From positions 4,154,001 through 4,218,000 of the forward strand of contig CAVTWI010000002.1 in NCBI GenBank assembly GCA_963738345.1: a DNA stretch of 64,000 nucleotides. Reading direction: 5' to 3'. Under the pieces are notes generated by a model. It made no database searches. It was given only the letters and a program-made list of their open reading frames with translations, and was not told the DNA's origin. The stretch's first letter is position 1. Every line of letters begins with the position of its first letter. The translations under genes and the position numbers were made by a program. Below are positions 19,489 through 30,100 of this stretch, piece after piece. The stretch is from Bog-159 sp963738345 (lineage in GTDB: Bacteria; Acidobacteriota; Terriglobia; Bryobacterales; Bryobacteraceae).

Positions 19489-20637
19489 TCACTTGCCCGG
19501 GGAGACTGGGACGAGGCGGCCATCGCGCAATAGATAATGGCTGCCGCGCCAGCGAATGCTGCGGCGTCCGAAACTGGTGAGCCAGATCAGAAAAGCCATG
19601 GCGTCCCACACGGGGATGAGGAGCATGTTCCGCCAGAGTCCGCGCTGGCGCAGACCCCAGTAGCCGATCAGCCACGTCATGGCGAAGCGCAGGGCGAGGT
19701 AAGTGCCCAGGTAAGCGGCGGCCACAGTTGCGGTGGGATGGACGGCGACGGCAGCCAGCGACCAGGGCAGGCCTTGGGTAAGCAACAGACCCAAGTGACC
19801 CCAGGGACGCATGTGCCGCATGACTACGATCCAGCGCATGCGCTTGTGGAGCAAGTCACTCATCGAAGCGAAGTCGGCAACGGCGAGCACGCTATAGCGC
19901 AGTAACTCGACCTGGTGGCCTTGTCCGGCGATGAGGCGGCCGACCAGTAAGTCATCGGCGGGCCCGTTTTCGAGAGCTTCGTAGCCTCCAAATTCGGCCA
20001 GACGCGCGCGGGTAGTGACGATGGTGGGGCCGAGGGCGAACTTCACGCCTTCCAATTTCCAATCGACCAGGATGCCGGCGTAGAAATCGGAATACATGCC
20101 CATGGATTGCAGGCGTCCGGCGAAGGTGGGGTCGTCTTCGGGAATATAGAAACAAGTTACGGCGCCGACTTTGGGATCTGCCAGGGGCGCAACGACGCTA
20201 CGGAGGTAGTCGGGATTAACGCGCACGTCGCTATCGCTGATGACGACCACTTCGTGGGCGGCCTCTTGGGCCATGCGCGCGAGTTTGGCTACTTTGTCAT
20301 TGGTGGCGATGCGGCCGGAGCCGAAGAGTACGCGGATTTTGGTGGCGGGAAAATCGAGCATGAGTTTCTCGATTACGGGCAGGACGGGATCTTCGCGGCC
20401 GTCGACGCAGAAGACAATTTCGTATTCGGGATAGTCCTGGCGGCAGAAGCTGGCGAAGTTTTCATAAGCTCCGGGATCCATGCCGCGGATCGGTTTCAAG
20501 TTACTGACCGGGGGGGTAAAGGGTTGTCCGGTGGCGGTGGGGCGGGGCGCGCGGCGGAAGTATGCCCAGGTGCTGTATAACGCGATTACGTAATAAATAA
20601 AGGGGATCGCTGCCACCGCAAGGAAAAGAGCTGTCAC
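19489..20637 (-). CDS. GT2/GT21 glycosyltransferase, HpnI/ceramide-glucosyltransferase-like
   Basis: The 382-aa protein has one N-terminal membrane helix and three or more at the C-terminus around a cytoplasmic GT-A domain. Motifs in order are SNLKPIRGMDPGAYENFASF, the DxD-type SDSDVRV near residue 135, FALGPTIVTTR, and KRMRW near residue 268, a Lys-x-x-Arg-Trp version of the processive Q/RxxRW motif. HpnI transfers an N-acetylglucosamine unit to bacteriohopanetetrol in hopanoid synthesis; the related family makes glucosylceramide. No other hopanoid genes are in the window. The gene is divergent from the asparagine synthetase gene with only 22 bp between starts. Confidence 0.8.
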   Translation of the reverse strand: MTALFLAVAAIPFIYYVIALYSTWAYFRRAPRPTATGQPFTPPVSNLKPIRGMDPGAYENFASFCRQDYPEYEIVFCVDGREDPVLPVIEKLMLDFPATKIRVLFGSGRIATNDKVAKLARMAQEAAHEVVVISDSDVRVNPDYLRSVVAPLADPKVGAVTCFYIPEDDPTFAGRLQSMGMYSDFYAGILVDWKLEGVKFALGPTIVTTRARLAEFGGYEALENGPADDLLVGRLIAGQGHQVELLRYSVLAVADFASMSDLLHKRMRWIVVMRHMRPWGHLGLLLTQGLPWSLAAVAVHPTATVAAAYLGTYLALRFAMTWLIGYWGLRQRGLWRNMLLIPVWDAMAFLIWLTSFGRRSIRWRGSHYLLRDGRLVPVSPGK

Positions 20638-20659
20638 AGTCTTATGCTACATTAATGGC

Positions 20660-22590
20660 TTGTGTGGCGTCGCAGGTTTCACTAAGCTGAACTTCTCTCC
20701 TGGCCCCGAGCGTATCCGGAGCGCCGTTCAATCCATCATCCACCGCGGGACCCGATCAACAAGGAGTTTTTGAATCGAATGCGGTCGCGCTAGGGGCGGC
20801 GCGGCTGAAGATCATCGACCTGGGCGGGGGCGACCAACCGATCGTTTCGGAGAACGGCGATACGGTTATCGTGTTCAACGGCGAGATTTACAATCACCTG
20901 GAGTTACGCGCCGAACTGGAGAGGCGCGGGCCACCGGTTCCGTACGCACACGCGATACGGAAACGGTGCTGGAAGCGTTCCTCGAGTGGGACACGGATTG
21001 TTTTTCGCGGCTGCGCGGGCATGTTCGCCGTGGCGCTGTGGACCGAGTCGCGCAAGCGCCTGGTGCTGGCGCGCGACCGCATGGGCATCAAGCCGCTTTA
21101 TGTCGCGCGGCGCGGTGCGGATCTGTTCTTCGGGTCGGAACTGAAGACCATTTTCGTGCATCCGGAATTCGACCGGCGGCTGAGCCTGGATGGCCTGGAT
21201 TGCTATCTGTCGCTGAACTATGTGCCCGCGCCATGGACCCTGGTGGAAGGCATCGAGAAGCTGCGACCCGGGCACTGGCTGGAGTGGCAGGCGGGCGCGG
21301 TACGGTCGGAGCCTTACTGGACTTTGCCCGAACATCGCGGCGCGCGAATGGAGTGCAGGCGGAGGCCGCAAGAGACACTGGATTCGCTGCTGCGCCAAGT
21401 CGGTGAGCGAACATCTGCTTTCGGATGTTCCGCTGGGCGTGTGGCTGAGCGGAGGGATCGATTCGTCCACCATGCTGCATTATGCGGCAGGGGCGTCGCG
21501 GCAGCCGGTTGAAGACGTTTTCCATTTCGTTCCGCGGCCGCAGTTTCGACGAGACCGAATACATTCGCGCGGCAGCCAAGCAGTATGACACGGAGCACCA
21601 GGAGTTCGACGTGAATCCGGAAGCGGACCTGGCGGATGCGATCGAGGAATTCGCGAATTATTTCGACGAGCCGAATGCGGATGCGGGCGCGCTGCCGGTC
21701 TGGTATCTCTCGAAGATGACGCGGCAGAACGTGACGGTGGCGCTGAGCGGCGAAGGGGCGGACGAATTGTTCGGCGGCTATCTGACATACCGCGCGGATC
21801 GTACGCGCGCTCGATGCGGCGACTGCCCGGCGGGTCTGTTGCGGCTGGGCTTGGCGGCGGCGCGGCACTGGCCGGTGTCGGACGATAAGATCAGCTTCGA
21901 ATACAAGCTGAAGCGTTTTCTGGAAGGCTGCCGGATGCCTGCCGGCGCGCGCGCATGTGTATTGGAACGGCACGTTTTCGGATGCGGAGAAGCGCGGACT
22001 TCTGTACGGGCACGAATGCCGGCGGCGCTGGACGCATTCTGGCAGATCTGTCGCAGGCGGGCGAAGACGCGCCGGCCTATCTGTGGTTCGATCAAAGCTA
22101 TTACCTGGCGGACGACATTCTGGTGAAGGTGGACCGCATGAGCATGGCGCATTCGATCGAAGTGCGTCCGCCGTTTCTGGACCATCGGATCGTGGAGTTT
22201 GCGGCGTCGCTGCCGCTGCGCATGTCAAGATCCGCGGGCACGCGGCAAAAAGTGATTTTGAAGGATCTGATGCGGGGCAAGCTGCCGGCCGTCGATCCTG
22301 CAGCGAAAGAAGATCGGTTTCGATATTCCGGCGCACCACTGGCTGCGCGGTCCGCTGCGCGATTTGATGCGGGACACGCTGGCGGGCGGGGCGGCGGAAC
22401 ACGGCGGGGTGTTCCGTGCAGGGGCGATCGATGCGTGCATGCGCCGATCACCTGGAGCGACGCGCGTAAACTTGGGTATCATCTGTGGGGCCTGATGATC
22501 CTGTTTCTGTGGATGAGGAGATGGCAAATACAAACGGCGCCGGCGAACGCGCTCAATCGTCAGCCAGCCGGAATCTCTACGTCTATTTAG
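20660..22590 (+). CDS. asnB: Asparagine synthase (glutamine-hydrolysing), multiply frameshifted
   Basis: Joining pieces in several frames gives a protein of about 630 aa that would form amide bonds using glutamine and ATP. A TTG start at 20660 is followed at once by Cys-Gly-Val-Ala-Gly-Phe, placing the Ntn-amidase nucleophile at residue 2. FNGEIYNH follows, then RMGIKPLYV, the PP-loop motif WLSGGIDSS near 21450, SGEGADELFGGY near 21750 and SIEVRPPFLDHRIVEF near 22160. I count at least 12 single-base insertions and one possible deletion relative to the family reading; for example, one extra base restores HRGPDQQG near 20747 and three restore HRFRTHTDTETVLEAFLEW through RLRGMF near 20930-21020. 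Its place beside glycosyltransferases suggests a role in surface polymer amidation rather than asparagine supply. Confidence 0.8.
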
Positions 22591-24343
22591 CCGTCCTGCT
22601 GTTTGCCGGGGCCGTTTATCTGGGCTGCATCATTTCCCCTCCATCGCTGATGGACGACGTGGACGCGGTGCAGGCGCAGATTGCGCGCAACATGCTGACG
22701 TCGGGCGACTGGGTGACGGCGCGCCTGGACGGCGTGGCTTATCTGGAAAAATCGCCGCTGATCTATTGGATGATCGCGGTGAGCTTACAAGATCTTCGGC
22801 GTGCACGATTGGGCGGCGCGCATTCCGGTGGCGCTGTCGGCGATGGGACTGTGCTGGCTGACGGCGGCCTTCGGCATCTGGGCGTTCGGACGGCGCGCCG
22901 GATTTTATGCGGGCATGATCATGGCCACGTGCGTCGGGCCTGTTTCTGTTCACGCGCGTGCTGATTCCGGACGTGATGCTGACGTTGACGGTGGCGCTGG
23001 CGATGTGGGCGTTTCTGCGGGCGCTGGATCGAGCGAGGCGCGGCCGCGGTTATGGGCGTTTGTGCTGGCGGCCAGCCTGGGGATGGGGTTGCTGCTGAAG
23101 AGCACCGTGGCGTTGTTGTTTCCGGTGGCGGCGGCGTGATCTATCTGTTCCTGACGCATCAACTTTTCTCGCGGCAGACTGGAAGCGGCTGCGTCCGTTC
23201 AGCGGGCTGCTGATCATTCTGGTGATCGCCGCGCCGTGGCATATGCTGGCGACGCTGCGGAATCCGCCGTATTTCTCGTTTAGCTTGCATAGCGGGCCGG
23301 GCGAGTATCACGGATTCCTGTGGTTTTATTTCATGAACGAGCAGGTGCTGCGTTTCCTGAATCTGCGCTATCCGCGGGATTACAATACGGTGCCGCGCGT
23401 GTACTTCTGGCTGTTCCATCTGCTGTGGCTGTTTCCCTGGAGCGTCTATTTTCCGGCGGTGGCGAAGCTGTCGTTTAAGCCGGTGGATCGCGCGGGGCGC
23501 ACGCGATTGCTGGCGTTGTGCTGGACCGGATTCATGCTGGTGTTCTTCACTTTTTCGACGACGCAGGAATACTATACGATGCCGTGCTATCCGGCGCTGG
23601 CGCTGTTGCTGGGGTCGGCGATGGCGGCCGATGGGGTATGGGTGCGGCGGGGTACGCGGGCGATTGCGGCGATCGCCGGATTCGCGGCGGTGGCGTTGAT
23701 CGCAATCCTGGTGATGGTGTGGAATCTACCGGCGCCGGGCGATATCTCGGCGGCACTCTCGCAACGGCCCGGGACGTACACGCTGTCGCTGGGGCATATG
23801 GAGGACCTGACACTAGCGTCGTTCGCCTATTTACGATTGCCGCTGGGCATGGCTGCGGTCGCATTTCTGGCGGGGGCGGTGGGAACTGCGCGGGCTACCG
23901 GGCGGCGCGCGTTCCTGGCTGCGGCGTTGATGATGGTGCTGTTTTTCCATGCCGCGCGGGTGGCTATGGTGACTTTCGATCCGTACCTTTCTTCGCGGCC
24001 GCTGGCGGATGCACTGGTGCGCGCGCCGGAGGGCAAGCTGATCGTCGACCACCATTACTACACGTTTTCCTCGATTTTCTTTTACACCAATCGTTCCGCT
24101 CTGTTACTGAACGGTCGATTCAACAACATGGTTTACGGATCGTACGCGCCGGGCGCGCCGGACGTATTCATTGACGATGCGCAATGGAAGACGCGGTGGC
24201 TGGGGCCGGAGCGGTGGTACGTGGTGGCCAGCGATTATGCGGTACCGCGCCTGGAAAAACTGGTGGGCAAGGCGGCGCTTTATTCCGTGGCAGCAAGCGG
24301 GGGGAAAGTGCTGCTGAGCAATCAACCGGTACCGGAAAGTTAA
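22521..24343 (+). CDS. ArnT-like GT-C glycosyltransferase (frameshifted)
   Basis: Three pieces (22521-22790, about 22795-23140, 23222-24343) form an integral membrane transferase of about 600 aa. It begins NLYVYLAVLLFAGAVYLGC and then has DDVDAVQAQIARNMLTSGDWVTARLDG, the ArnT/PMT first-loop motif with acidic residues, and LEKSPLIYWM. Later it contains the conserved FPWSVYFPA segment. Extra bases near 22788 and 22940, and more near 23040-23170, disrupt the frame. Such enzymes transfer a sugar from undecaprenyl phosphate to lipid A or another envelope acceptor. The start overlaps the end of asnB. Two ArnE/ArnF-like small proteins follow, which supports a lipid-linked sugar pathway. Confidence 0.8.
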
Positions 24344-24353
24344 ACTGACTAAC

Positions 24354-24767
24354 ATGAAAGCAGAAACCAGCGCCTGGCGGACCTATCCGCCCATTGCCCT
24401 GATGGCCATTGCGGGCCCACTCGGCAACGTTTTGCTAGGCAAGGGGATGAAGCATATCGGGTCGCTCGCGGTTTGGCCGGTGGCGGACCTGGTTCAGACT
24501 GGGCTGAAGATTTTTGCGAGCGGGGAAATCTGGCTGGGAATCGCTTCACTGATCACGTTCTTTGTGGCGTACATGCTGGCGCTTTCTTTGGCGGATTACA
24601 GTTATGTGCAGCCGGCTTCGTCGATTGCTTACGGGGTGGTGGCGCTGCTGGGGCACCTAATGCTGGGCGAACAAGTATCCGTCTTACGATGGGCGGGGAT
24701 CGCGGTAATTTGCATGGGCGTGTTTGTAGTGGGGCGCACGGCTCCTAAAACGACGGAGGCCGGGTAG
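24354..24767 (+). CDS. Half-size DMT/SMR-type membrane protein (ArnE/ArnF-like)
   Basis: The 137-aa protein has four predicted membrane helices with PVADLVQTG, YVQPASSIAYGVVALLGHLMLGEQVS and WAGIAVICMGVF, the EamA/SMR half-transporter pattern. Half-size DMT proteins work as pairs, and the next gene encodes a second one. ArnE and ArnF together flip undecaprenyl-phosphate aminoarabinose. Because an ArnT-like enzyme is encoded immediately upstream, a similar flippase role is a reasonable inference. General EamA transport remains possible. Confidence 0.75.
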   Translation: MKAETSAWRTYPPIALMAIAGPLGNVLLGKGMKHIGSLAVWPVADLVQTGLKIFASGEIWLGIASLITFFVAYMLALSLADYSYVQPASSIAYGVVALLGHLMLGEQVSVLRWAGIAVICMGVFVVGRTAPKTTEAG

Positions 24768-25142
24768 GTGCCGCATTACCTTTTGTTCGTGTTGATCGTA
24801 TGCGCGGGGACGGGCGGCGAACTGGCGGTTTCGCGGGCCATGAAAGTAGCGGGCGAGGTTTCGAGTTTTCATCCGGCGGATATCGCGCGGGTGATCCTGC
24901 GGGCGTTGCGTACGCCGTGGATGTGGTTGGGGATCGCCATGATGGCCGCCGCCTTTTTCGCGCTGCTGGGCGCACTGGCCGTTTATAACGTGAGCTTCGT
25001 GGTTCCGGTAACGGCGCTCAGCTATGTGGCCGGCGCCCTGGGGGGGGTGACTTTCCTGCGGGAGCGGGTGAGCAGGGAGCGATGGCTCGGGGTGTTGTTA
25101 GTGGCGGTAGGGGTCACCCTGGTTTTTTTAGGCAAGAACTGA
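24768..25142 (+). CDS. Second half-size DMT/SMR-type membrane protein (ArnE/ArnF-like)
   Basis: The GTG start directly abuts the stop codon of the previous gene. The 124-aa product has four hydrophobic segments and contains VYNVSFVVPVTALSYVAGAL and WLGVLLVAVGVTLVFLG, matching the second half of an EamA-type transporter. Together with its partner it probably forms a heterodimeric flippase or exporter for a lipid-linked sugar. It ends 1 bp before the convergent methyltransferase gene. Confidence 0.75.
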   Translation: MPHYLLFVLIVCAGTGGELAVSRAMKVAGEVSSFHPADIARVILRALRTPWMWLGIAMMAAAFFALLGALAVYNVSFVVPVTALSYVAGALGGVTFLRERVSRERWLGVLLVAVGVTLVFLGKN

Positions 25143-25143
25143 T

Positions 25144-26214
25144 TCAGGCGCGGCCTGCGCGCCGCTGGGCGACGGCCACACCGCGCGGCGTGGAGAGCAG
25201 AACGGCGGAAATGAGGCCTTCCTGCTCCAGCCGTAGGATCGCGTCGCGAACAATCTTGAAGTGGGAACTGGCATCGTGGACCACGAGCAGGCCGCGCGGA
25301 TCGAGTTGGGGGAGCAGGCGGCGGATTTCCGCTTCGCGGTTGGCCAAGTGACTGTCGCTGTACAGCAGGTCAATGGTCCCGTCAATGTTGGTTTCGAGGC
25401 TGGATTCGAGGCGGGACTCGATCCAGGGGGATAAGCCGGAAGCCGCGAAACGCTCCTGGGCTCGGGCGCGGATAGCGGCATCGAATTCGATGGTGATGAC
25501 TTTGCCGAAGCCGTTCTGCTTCAAACCTTCGGCGAGTTTCACCGTGCCATGACCCAGAAAAGTTCCGGTCTCGACGACCAGGGTTGGCTTCACGGTGGTG
25601 ACCAGGGTCTTGAGGAAATCGAGCACTTCCACTTCCGTGGTTTGCGAGTCTAGCATTTTCCATAAGTCAGGGCGGGGACATTCGGGCGTGGCGGGTGTGT
25701 ATTCCGGCTGAGTGAACTGGTCATGATTTCCGACGCTTTCGAGGATGCGCAAGCCTTCGTACTTTTTCATGAAGGGGGGAACCACGGCGGCGATGATCGC
25801 GCCGCCGGCCAGCAGGAAAGGAAGGGCAAACAGGGCTGTATGGATGATGATGGCGCCGGCACCCAGAAAGACAAGCCACTCGCCGAAGAGGAGGCCGGTG
25901 GGGCGTTGGAACTGGATCTGCTTGCGGCCTTCGGACCAGAAAAGCGGGAGGACGAGCAAGCACAGAAGCATGGTCAAGAGTAGCGGGGAGCGCAGGGATA
26001 GGACACCAGCCGCCACGGCCTCGGGATAAAGGCAGGCAGCGGAGGCGAGGAGAATTCCGGCGGTCGCGGCGGGAGGCAGGATGTCCAGGATGGCCAGGGG
26101 CTTCATGGGTATCTTTGTCAGGGCGAGGCGTCTGCGGCGGAGGTCGAGTAGGAGAAGCGTGAGGAAGCCGCAGACCCCGAAGAGGGCGGCTGGGGCTGAT
26201 AGTGGCGAAGGCAT
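25144..26214 (-). CDS. Membrane-anchored class I SAM-dependent methyltransferase
   Basis: The 356-aa protein has several hydrophobic segments in the first 135 residues, followed by a methyltransferase domain. Motif I is LVVETGTFLGHGTVKLAEGL near residue 210, followed by VITIEFD with the acidic ribose-binding residue, IDLLYSDSH, and LLVVHDASS. This matches Methyltransf_24/O-methyltransferase-like enzymes. The membrane anchor suggests a membrane-bound or lipid-linked substrate. It is divergent from the second methyltransferase gene. Confidence 0.78.
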   Translation of the reverse strand: MPSPLSAPAALFGVCGFLTLLLLDLRRRRLALTKIPMKPLAILDILPPAATAGILLASAACLYPEAVAAGVLSLRSPLLLTMLLCLLVLPLFWSEGRKQIQFQRPTGLLFGEWLVFLGAGAIIIHTALFALPFLLAGGAIIAAVVPPFMKKYEGLRILESVGNHDQFTQPEYTPATPECPRPDLWKMLDSQTTEVEVLDFLKTLVTTVKPTLVVETGTFLGHGTVKLAEGLKQNGFGKVITIEFDAAIRARAQERFAASGLSPWIESRLESSLETNIDGTIDLLYSDSHLANREAEIRRLLPQLDPRGLLVVHDASSHFKIVRDAILRLEQEGLISAVLLSTPRGVAVAQRRAGRA

Positions 26215-26291
26215 GAAGCCTTAGCATATCCGGTTCTCTCAGGCGAATTACCGAGGCCGGTACGACGGCGGAAATGTTATGATCCGTCACA

Positions 26292-27131
26292 ATGCCCGAT
26301 TTCGGAGCGAATCATACTTATTGGCAGGGATTGGCGCGGAGCTACGCGGCACTGGGTCCGCCGCTGCGCCCGTGCGATGCGGATATCGCCGCGATGGAGG
26401 GGGCAGTAGCGGAGTGGGCGGCGCGTCATCCGGGGCGGCCGATGCGGGCACTGCTTCTGGGCGTGACGCCGCAGATCGCGGCCATGCGGTGGCCGGGCGG
26501 CACGTCACTGATAGCCGCCGACCAGTCAGTGCCGATGGTGCGAATGGTGTGGCCGGGGAACATCTCGGGACGGCGGGCGGCAAGTTGCGCGGAGTGGCGC
26601 AGGCTGCCACTGCGTGATGCGTGCTGCGATGTGGTGATCGGCGACGGCAGTTTATCGTGCGTGCGGTATCCGGAAGGGCTGCGGGCGGTGGCTGCGGAAG
26701 CGCGCCGGGTATTGTGCAACGACGGCATCCTTGTGGTGCGCTGCTATGTGCAGGCGGAACGCCCGGAGCGTCCGGAAGAAGTGATGGCGGACCTGTTTCG
26801 CGGTAGCATTCCCAGCTTCCACTGGTTCAAATTCAGGCTGCTGATGGCGCTTCAGGAAGACGCGGAGGCGGGCATTGCGGTGGATGCGGTGTACCGTTTT
26901 TGGGCCGGCCAGCGGGTGGATGAAGTGGCCCTGGCGGCACAAACCGGGTGGGATTTGGAAGCCATTCGGATGATGAGTTTGTATCGCGGCACGAACACGG
27001 TGCACACTTTTCCGACGGCGGCGGAAACGCACGCGCTGATCTCCGAGTTTTTTGGGGACGTGGAGTTTGGCGAGGGGCGGTGTCCGCTGTCGATCGCGAC
27101 GACGCTGGGAGCGGTGGCGTGCGCGCGTTGA
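26292..27131 (+). CDS. Class I SAM-dependent methyltransferase next to the NRPS
   Basis: The 279-aa protein has a Rossmann-type methyltransferase core. MRALLLGVTPQIA acts as motif I near residue 48, followed by TSLIAADQS, then DVVIGDGSLSCVRYP near residue 113 and ARRVLCNDGILVVRCYVQ. Its end overlaps the NRPS start by 13 bp, so the two are translationally coupled. It probably methylates the peptide product or a precursor, though that is inferred from position only. Confidence 0.78.
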   Translation: MPDFGANHTYWQGLARSYAALGPPLRPCDADIAAMEGAVAEWAARHPGRPMRALLLGVTPQIAAMRWPGGTSLIAADQSVPMVRMVWPGNISGRRAASCAEWRRLPLRDACCDVVIGDGSLSCVRYPEGLRAVAAEARRVLCNDGILVVRCYVQAERPERPEEVMADLFRGSIPSFHWFKFRLLMALQEDAEAGIAVDAVYRFWAGQRVDEVALAAQTGWDLEAIRMMSLYRGTNTVHTFPTAAETHALISEFFGDVEFGEGRCPLSIATTLGAVACAR

Positions 27132-30100
27132 CCGAGATGCAGGCCGGCATGGTGCTGGCAACGCTGCGCGATCCGCGGGCGGGCGTTTACGTGGTGCAGG
27201 ATCTGTGCGAGGCGACTGATGGGCTGGATCTGGCGCGCTTGCAGCGGGCTTGGGGAGTGGTGGCGGAGCGGCATTGCGCGCTGCGCACCAGGATCGAGGT
27301 GGAGGCGGGCGGAAGGCTGCGGCAGTGGGTTGGCGGCGCTGGGGATCTGAGTTGGTCCGAACGGGAATGCGAGGGTGGGCAACTCGAACACTTTCTGGGC
27401 GAAGGCAGGGAGCGTGGCTTCGACTTTGCGGAAGGCGTCCCGATGCGGATGACGCTGCTGCGGATGGGGGAGGGGGGGGATGTGCTGGTGTGGACCAGCC
27501 ATCACGCACTGCTCGACGGGCAATCGTACAAGGTTGTTTGGCGGGAGTGGCTGGCGATTTACGATGCGTTGGAGCAGGGCGGCGCGGTGGAGTTGCCGGA
27601 GGCCTGGGGGTTCGACGGGTACCTGGCTTGGCTGGAGCGGCAGGATTTCGCGGGCGCGGAGGCGTACTGGCGCGATCGGTTGGCGGGCGTTTCGCGTACT
27701 ACGGGATTTATCGTGGATCGGTTGCGGAGGGGCGAGGCTGCCGGCGAGAGCGTGGGCCGCGAGCGGGTGGCATTTTCGCTCCAGGAGACGGCCGGTATTC
27801 GCGCTTTTGCACGGCGGCACAGTCTGACGGTGAGCACGCTGGTCCAGGCGGCATGGGGATTGCTGCTGAGCCGTTATGGCGGCGCGAGCGATGTGGTGTT
27901 CGGGATTACTCTGGATGGCCGCAAGACGGGTCCACCGGGAGTGGCGGAGATGGTGGGACCGTTGATCAATACGCTGCCCTGCCAGATGACGGTGAGTCCG
28001 GGTGCGCGCGTGCTGCCGTGGCTGCGGGAGGTGCGTCAACAAATGGTGGCGATGCGGGAACACGAGCATACTCCGCTGAGCAAGCTACGCGAGTGGGGTC
28101 TGTTGCCGGGCGGCGCGCCGCCGTTCGATACGTTGCTGGTGTATGAATTCGAGCGGTTCGAGCAGGGCACGCGGACGCTCACTCGCCGCCAGCGGACGGA
28201 GATCCCCTTGACCCTGAGCGCCGTCGGATGGCCCTGTCTGACCCTGGATGTGGTGTACGACGGGCGCTGGTTTTGCCGCGAGACGGCGGCGGGCATCGCG
28301 GGGCATGTGCGGACGTTGATCGAAATCTTCGTCGCGCAACCTGACGCGCTGGTGGCCGGATTGAACATGCTGACCGCGGGCGAACTGCAGCGGATGACGG
28401 AACGCGGCCATGCCGGCACGGCGATCGAACGGGATGTTTGCGCCCATCAACTGTTCGAGCGGCAAGTGGAACGTGCGCCTGGGGCGGTGGCGATCGAGCA
28501 TGCGGGGGGGGCGATTACATTCGAACAGCTCAACCGGCGGAGCAATCAAATTGCGGGCTTGTTGCATGCGCGGGGCGCGGGGCCGGAGGAATTCACGGGC
28601 GTGTTGCTGGACCGTTCGCCGGATACGGTGGCGGCGGTGCTGGCGGTATTGAAGGCGGGGGGGGCGTTCGTGATGTTGCCGCGCGATCTTCCGGAAGCAC
28701 GACTGACGGCGATGTTGCGCGAGGTGCGGCCCAGCGTGGTGATTTCGCACACACGGTTCGCCGGCAAGTTGGAGGGCGGCGGATGCGCGGTGCTGTGCCT
28801 GGACGAGTTGGAGGGCGAAATCGCCCGGCAATCCACAGGCAATGTGGCGTGCGCGGTGACGGCGGAAAATGCGGCGTATGCAGCGTTCACTTCGGGGTCC
28901 ACGGGCAAGCCGAAAGCGGCGGTACTGACGCACGGGTCGTTAGCGAATCATACGCAGGCGGTGGCGCGCGTTTACGGCATCACGGCGGCCGACCGCCGGC
29001 TGCAATTTGCGTCCACCGGATCGGACATGTTCATCTCGGAAGTTTTCACTTATTTGTGTGGGGGAGCGACGCTGGTCTTTTGTTTCGATGGGGGGGGCCA
29101 GACGATGGCGGAGTTTCTGGAGGCGATTGCCACGCACCGCATTACCATCGCGGGCATGCCCAGCAGTTGGTGGAGGGAGTGGGTGGCGGCGGGATTCATA
29201 CCGGACTGCCTGCGGGCGGTGATCGTGGGGATGGAGCGGGTGGATGCGGCGGCGCTGGCGGCGTTCCGTAGGATGGGGGGGGACAGGCCGCGGGTGTTTA
29301 ACGCCTACGGTCCCACGGAGACGAGTCCCACGGCGACGATTTACGAGGCGGGTTCGTCAGGGTGGGAGAGTGAGTCGCTGGTTCCGATAGGCAGAGCGAT
29401 TGCGAATAATCGCGTCGAGGTTTGCGACCAGGATGGGAATGCCTTGCCGGACGGAGTGGCCGGGGAATTGTATATCGAGGGCGCGGGGGTGGGGCGCGGG
29501 TATCTAAACGGGCCGCGCTGGGATGGCCGGTTTCGCACGGGGGATCGTGGGCTTTCGCTGCCGGACGGGAACCTTGTTTTCCTGGGGCGCGGGGACCGGC
29601 AGGTGAAGATTCGCGGCTATCGGGTGGAACTGGAGGAAGTAGAGGCGGCGCTGGCGGAACATCCTGGTGTACGCCAATGCGCGGTCGTGGCGGAGGGTGA
29701 GGATGGCGGCGGACGGCAGAGTCTGGCTGCTTACGTCACCGCCCATCGACAGCCAGGTCCCGGCGCGCCGGATTTGCGGCGGCATGTAGCGGGGCGTTTG
29801 CCGGATTATATGATACCGGCGCATTTTACGATTCTGGCGCGCATGCCGATGACGGCGAGCGGCAAGATCGACCGATTGGCGCTTGCGCGAATGACGCCGT
29901 CCGCGGCAGCCTGCGAGGATGTGGCTGAGCCCGCGACTATTACGGAGAAGCGCCTGGCCCGAATCTGGCAGGACGTGCTGGGCACCGCGACGGTGGACAC
30001 CACGGCGAATTTCTTTGAAGCGGGGGGGGACAGCCTGGGCGCCACGCAACTGATGCTGCGGGTGCGGCGCGAATTCGACGTGGATTTTGCATTTGCGTCA

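Noticed and set aside
26852..28069. Long minus-strand open frame (405 codons) opposite the methyltransferase and NRPS start
   Set aside because: It is Pro/His/Arg-rich and antisense to well-supported domains; GC-rich DNA yields such shadow frames.
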